8,000 bases of DNA from contig JASLBJ010000171.1 of assembly GCA_030146725.1 (NCBI GenBank), positions 1-8,000 on the forward strand, written 5' to 3'. Positions 5,225-8,000 of the stretch are shown in pieces. Positions within the stretch are counted from its first letter, which is position 1; each line of letters begins with the position of its first letter. The stretch comes from Sphingomicrobium sp. (lineage in GTDB: Bacteria > Pseudomonadota > Alphaproteobacteria > Sphingomonadales > Sphingomonadaceae). The notes under the pieces are model-generated. The model did no database searches and was not told where the DNA came from. It saw only the letters and a list, made by a program, of their open reading frames with translations. The position numbers and the translations under genes were made by a program.

Positions 5225-6384
5225 TTGCGCGACAGCTCCTCGACTGCGCGGATGAGATCGCCCTGGGTCGCGGCCACGTCGGCGAGGTGCATTCCCCAGC
5301 CGGGAAGGAACAGGCCGAACAGCCCGACCTCGCCATAGACCCGGTCGGTGCGCGCGTCCTTGGGGTCGGCGTTGGTGCGGATCGAGAGATAGCCGCGCGG
5401 CCCGTCGTTGACGCAGCGTCCGGAGACGAGGCCTTCGGTGCGGACGAACGGAGCGGCGGGGGCGCCCTGGGTCGACCAGCGGATCGCACCGCCCGCGACC
5501 GGAAGCGAGAAGCGGCCGTTCCACAGGCTGTCGAGGCGCTCCCAGCGGGTCGATCCGGGCCGCGCGGGATTGGTGCAGGCGACGGTCATTCCGGGCTGAG
5601 CCGCGAAGCCGAACATCGCGCCGGCGGGTGGCGGGTTGTTCTCACGGAAGCTGACCCAGCTCATCACGCAGCGGCGGTCGACGGGCGAGGCGCACAACGG
5701 GGTCGACTTGAAGGTGCCGCCGACTCGCTTGCCGTGCGGCACCAGCACATTGAAGCCGGGGATGATCGCGCGGAGCATCCGGCTGGCGACCGGCTTGCCC
5801 TCGATCTCGTGCTTGATCAGCTCCTGCAGCATCAGACTGCCCTGGCTGTGGCCGATCAGCACGAACGGGCGGCCCTGGTTGTGCTTCGCCAGATACGTCC
5901 GCCAGGCGCTTGCGACATCGGCGTAAGCGAGGGCGGCTGGAGCGGCGACGTTGGCGCCGGTCGCGGCAGCGGCGACGGCGGCGAGAGTCATCTGGCGATA
6001 GACCGGAGCGAAGGTGCGGCACACGCCGGCAAAGCGCGCGAACTGGCTTTGCGCCGCGCCGCGCTCGGCCCCGTCGGCGACCATGTCGCTGTTCATGCCG
6101 CGATCGTTGGAGACGGTCGGATAGACGTAGAAGCAGTCGACCGCGGGGTTCGCCGCGACCGGGCTGCGGCCGATTGAGCCATAGCCGTTAGGGTTGAGCG
6201 CGACTGTTCCGACGCTCGCCGAGCAGATGTCGGAGCGGCCGGGCAGGCACAGCCAGCTTGCCGGGCTGGCGTAGTCGGGGCGCTGCGGGGCGGGCGCTGG
6301 CGCTGGCGTTTGGGCGGGCGTTTGGGCCGTCGCGGGCACGGCCGCGAGGGCTGCGGTGAGGACGAGCAGGGTACGAAGGATCAC
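5221..6384 (-). CDS. Secreted DUF3089-type alpha/beta hydrolase
   Basis: A 387-residue exported protein resembling the DUF3089 alpha/beta-hydrolase family; its natural substrate is unknown. Residues 1-20 are a signal peptide (PATA, then Q21), followed by a [14 protein letters not shown] linker. WLCLPG (44-49) and [11 protein letters not shown] (84-94) are family hallmarks. GHSQGS at 178-183 is the nucleophile elbow with Ser180; His366 in GWGMHLADV is a plausible catalytic histidine. There are eight cysteines after the signal peptide (46, 54, 84, 122, 231, 239, 270, 324), consistent with periplasmic disulfides. Translation starts at GTG 6384, overlapping the ruvB stop as GTGA, with GGAG seven bases upstream. 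It sits between ruvB and ybgC, an unexpected position. An esterase or lipase acting on envelope or external esters is an inference only. Confidence 0.85.
   Translation of the reverse strand: MILRTLLVLTAALAAVPATAQTPAQTPAPAPAPQRPDYASPASWLCLPGRSDICSASVGTVALNPNGYGSIGRSPVAANPAVDCFYVYPTVSNDRGMNSDMVADGAERGAAQSQFARFAGVCRTFAPVYRQMTLAAVAAAATGANVAAPAALAYADVASAWRTYLAKHNQGRPFVLIGHSQGSLMLQELIKHEIEGKPVASRMLRAIIPGFNVLVPHGKRVGGTFKSTPLCASPVDRRCVMSWVSFRENNPPPAGAMFGFAAQPGMTVACTNPARPGSTRWERLDSLWNGRFSLPVAGGAIRWSTQGAPAAPFVRTEGLVSGRCVNDGPRGYLSIRTNADPKDARTDRVYGEVGLFGLFLPGWGMHLADVAATQGDLIRAVEELSRK
6306..6329 (-). repeat. Two 12-bp tandem repeats after the hydrolase signal peptide
   Basis: GCGTTTGGGCGG (6306-6317) and GCGTTTGGGCCG (6318-6329) differ by one base and encode two QTPA units (residues 21-28) immediately after the predicted signal-peptidase site. 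They run into a PAPAPAP tract. Confidence 0.75.
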
Positions 6385-7439
6385 GAATCGGCTCCACTAT
6401 CGAACAGGCCCGACTGGCTGCCGGCCGGGGCGTTGAGCCCGAGGTGCAGCCAGCCGCGGCCATTAAGGCAGCGGCCGCGTGCGGTCCGCGCGATGAGACC
6501 AAGCTGAATGAGGAACGGCTCGATCACGTCCTCGAGCGTGTCGCGCGGCTCGCTGAGGCCCGCGGCAAGCGTCTCGATCCCGACCGGGCCGCCGCCGTAG
6601 AGGTCGGCGATCATCAGCAGATAGCGGCGGTCCATCGCGTCGAGCCCGAGCGCGTCGATCTCCAGCCGCGTGAGCGCACGGTCGGCACTGGCGGCGTCGA
6701 TCCCGGTCCCGGCCGCATGGGCGAAATCGCGGACCCGGCGAAGCAGCCGCCCGGCGATCCGCGGGGTGCCGCGTGACCGCCGCGCGATCTCGTGCGCGCC
6801 GTCCTCGGTCAGCTCGGCGGCGAGCAGGCGCGCGGCGCGGCGGACGACCAGCTCGAGCTCGGCTACGGTGTAGAAGTTGAGGCGCACGGGGATTCCGAAG
6901 CGGTCGCGCAGCGGGGTCGTAAGCAGTCCCTGGCGGGTGGTGGCGCCGATCAGGGTGAAGCGCGGCAGGTCGATGCGGACCGAGCGCGCCGACGGCCCCT
7001 CACCGATCATCAGGTCGAGCGCGCGGTCCTCCATCGCGGGATAGAGCACCTCCTCGACCGCGGGCGAGAGGCGGTGGATCTCGTCGATGAACAGGACGTC
7101 GCCGTCCTCGAGATTGGTGAGGAGGGCGGCGAGGTCGCCCGACTTGGCGATCACCGGGCCCGACGTGGCGCGGAAGCCGACCCCCATTTCGCGCGCGAGG
7201 ATCGCGGCGAGCGTGGTCTTGCCGAGGCCGGGCGGACCGTGGAGCAGGACATGGTCGAGCGCCTCGCCGCGGCTCTTCGCGGCGGCGACGAACACCCGCA
7301 GATTCTCGCGCGCCGCCTGCTGGCCGATGAACTCGTCGAGGCTTTTCGGGCGAAGCGCGGCGTCGACGTCCTCGGACGTGCGCTCTGGCGTGGTAAGATT
7401 GGCGGGCGTCGTCAGGTTGCCGGGATCGGTCGCGTTCAT
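6381..7439 (-). CDS. ruvB: RuvB, Holliday junction branch-migration helicase
   Basis: AAA+ motor that, with RuvA, drives branch migration of Holliday junctions during recombinational repair. The 352-residue product covers the full family length. Walker A GPPGLGKT is at 68-75, Walker B LFIDEIH at 116-122, sensor 1 GATTRQG at 165-171, the arginine-finger region PLRDRFG at 176-182 and sensor 2 RGTPRIAG at 223-230. The C-terminal winged-helix domain (about 255-336) ends in GRGWLHLGL. The N-terminus carries a doubled NLTTP (8-12 and 14-18) before the normal [15 protein letters not shown]. The ATG at 7439 has only a poor ribosome binding site, and overlaps the stop of a small upstream frame as ATGA. 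ruvC and ruvA do not precede it. No alphaproteobacterial LexA box (GTTC-N7-GTTC) is seen upstream. Confidence 0.97.
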   Translation of the reverse strand: MNATDPGNLTTPANLTTPERTSEDVDAALRPKSLDEFIGQQAARENLRVFVAAAKSRGEALDHVLLHGPPGLGKTTLAAILAREMGVGFRATSGPVIAKSGDLAALLTNLEDGDVLFIDEIHRLSPAVEEVLYPAMEDRALDLMIGEGPSARSVRIDLPRFTLIGATTRQGLLTTPLRDRFGIPVRLNFYTVAELELVVRRAARLLAAELTEDGAHEIARRSRGTPRIAGRLLRRVRDFAHAAGTGIDAASADRALTRLEIDALGLDAMDRRYLLMIADLYGGGPVGIETLAAGLSEPRDTLEDVIEPFLIQLGLIARTARGRCLNGRGWLHLGLNAPAGSQSGLFDSGADS

Positions 7440-7525
7440 GCTCTTAAGGTCACTATTGTCTTGCTGGAGGGCAACATTTTCGTGACTTTAAGCGGGTCGC
7501 GGGGGCGCTCGCTCAACCCTGTCAT
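7436..7525 (-). CDS. Possible 29-codon leader ORF coupled to ruvB
   Basis: An open frame from ATG 7525 to TGA 7436 would make a 29-residue basic peptide beginning [14 protein letters not shown] lies four bases before the ATG, a little close, and the stop overlaps the ruvB ATG as ATGA, the arrangement used throughout the downstream genes. No domain or membrane segment is seen and I recognise no relative. The inverted repeat at 7443-7492 lies inside it. In GC-rich DNA such a frame can arise by chance, so this is only a candidate. Confidence 0.25.
   Translation of the reverse strand: MTGLSERPRDPLKVTKMLPSSKTIVTLRA
7443..7492. promoter_or_regulatory. Near-perfect 11-bp inverted repeat before ruvB
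   Basis: CTTAAGGTCAC (7443-7453) and GTGACTTTAAG (7482-7492) are inverted copies matching at 10 of 11 positions, separated by 28 bases. The proximal arm ends three bases before the ruvB ATG. Possible roles are an operator for a dimeric regulator, or an mRNA hairpin with a 28-base loop that masks ruvB initiation. Its relatively AT-rich arms stand out from the GC-rich surroundings. Confidence 0.55.
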
Positions 7526-7581
7526 GCTGCTCCGTCCCTGCATCGCTCCATGTTGCACATCTGGCGCCGGATAGGACAGGG

Positions 7582-7983
7582 CTAGTCCATGTGCTCGACG
7601 CCGTCGCCGGTGATTTCGACCCACGGGTGCTTGCGTTCCTCCCAAACCGAAAGGGCCGGCGCAGGGAAGCCGGGATCGGCAAAGGCGCCAACCGGAATGG
7701 CGACCAGGTCTTCGAATACTTGATTGTTCCTGTAGTATACGTCCGAGCCGCAATCCGGACAGAAGTGGAATGTGGCGCTGTTGCCGCTGTCGCCGACGAT
7801 CTCCCACGCCTTCGAGCGGCCTGCGATCTCGACCTGCTCGACCGGCCAGCGCGCCTGGACCGCGAACGCGCTTCCCGAGCGCTTCTGACAGTTGAGGCAG
7901 TGGCACACCGACACGCGCACCGGATCGCCGGTCGCGGTGGCGGAGAGCTGGCCGCAACGGCAGGAAGCGGTGCGGCTGGTCAT
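7582..7983 (-). CDS. GFA-family zinc-binding protein (Mss4-like fold)
   Basis: A 133-residue protein of the GFA family, named after a glutathione-dependent formaldehyde-activating enzyme, although most members have no proven activity. The zinc ligands are intact: Cys8 and Cys10 (SCRCG), Cys27, Cys29 and Cys32 (VCHCLNC), and Cys75 and Cys78 (FCPDCGS). SGSAFAVQARWP (36-47) and the VGAFADPG segment (98-105) are also typical. There is no signal peptide, so it is probably cytosolic. The ATG at 7983 has AGGA ten bases upstream, near the window edge. A 142-bp gap separates it from ruvB on the same strand, and that gap contains the inverted repeat. Nothing nearby points to formaldehyde metabolism, so a catalytic role should not be assumed. 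Confidence 0.92.
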   Translation of the reverse strand: MTSRTASCRCGQLSATATGDPVRVSVCHCLNCQKRSGSAFAVQARWPVEQVEIAGRSKAWEIVGDSGNSATFHFCPDCGSDVYYRNNQVFEDLVAIPVGAFADPGFPAPALSVWEERKHPWVEITGDGVEHMD

Positions 7984-8000
7984 CGCGATGCTTTCCTGAG

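Noticed and set aside
5225..5524. N-terminal extension of YbgC
   Set aside because: The extra 100 residues are an alternative frame of the hydrolase gene, and the hotdog family starts near the GTG at 5224.
5197..6177. 326-codon plus-strand frame opposite the hydrolase gene
   Set aside because: The opposite strand has a signal peptide, nucleophile elbow and family motifs; this frame is compositional shadow.
6792..7574. 260-codon plus-strand frame opposite ruvB
   Set aside because: The RuvB motifs on the minus strand account for this region.
7551..7581. Terminator after the GFA gene
   Set aside because: Only four-base-pair stems without a U tract could be found.

Overview
The window is GC-rich and gene-dense and looks like the chromosome of an alphaproteobacterium, most likely a sphingomonad. 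The main support is a MipZ-type division-site ATPase, a protein restricted to alphaproteobacteria that lack MinCD. RuvB and TolB also read like sphingomonad versions, judged from remembered family sequences because no search could be run. There are no rRNA or tRNA genes, insertion sequences, CRISPR arrays or phage genes, and no gene-free stretch exceeds about 145 bases.

Left part (1-2831). A phosphomannomutase/phosphoglucomutase gene runs leftward off the window edge. Upstream of it on the same strand is mipZ. Diverging from mipZ across 82 bp is panC (pantothenate synthetase), starting at a GTG with a strong ribosome binding site. A small Sel1-repeat protein gene follows panC in the same direction.

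Middle and right (2896-7439, minus strand). Five genes are stacked with essentially no spacing, in transcription order: ruvB, a secreted DUF3089-type alpha/beta hydrolase, a ybgC-type thioesterase, tolB, and an OmpA/Pal-like gene. Every junction is a stop/start overlap of the ATGA or GTGA type, or nearly so, which implies one translationally coupled transcript. ruvB is preceded by a near-perfect inverted repeat and a possible 29-codon leader ORF, then a separate GFA-family zinc protein gene (7582-7983).

Most notable is the Tol-Pal segment. The usual order is ybgC-tolQ-tolR-tolA-tolB-pal. Here tolQ, tolR and tolA are absent between ybgC and tolB. TolB carries a three-residue QTx repeat where the TolA-contacting N-terminus normally lies, and the Pal-like protein has no cysteine, so it cannot be a lipoprotein. 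All three exported proteins of the cluster have short in-frame tandem repeats just after their signal peptides, and a 12-bp tandem repeat spans the tolB/pal junction. This may be a divergent or rearranged Tol-Pal system, or a second copy. ruvB also lacks the usual neighbouring ruvC and ruvA.
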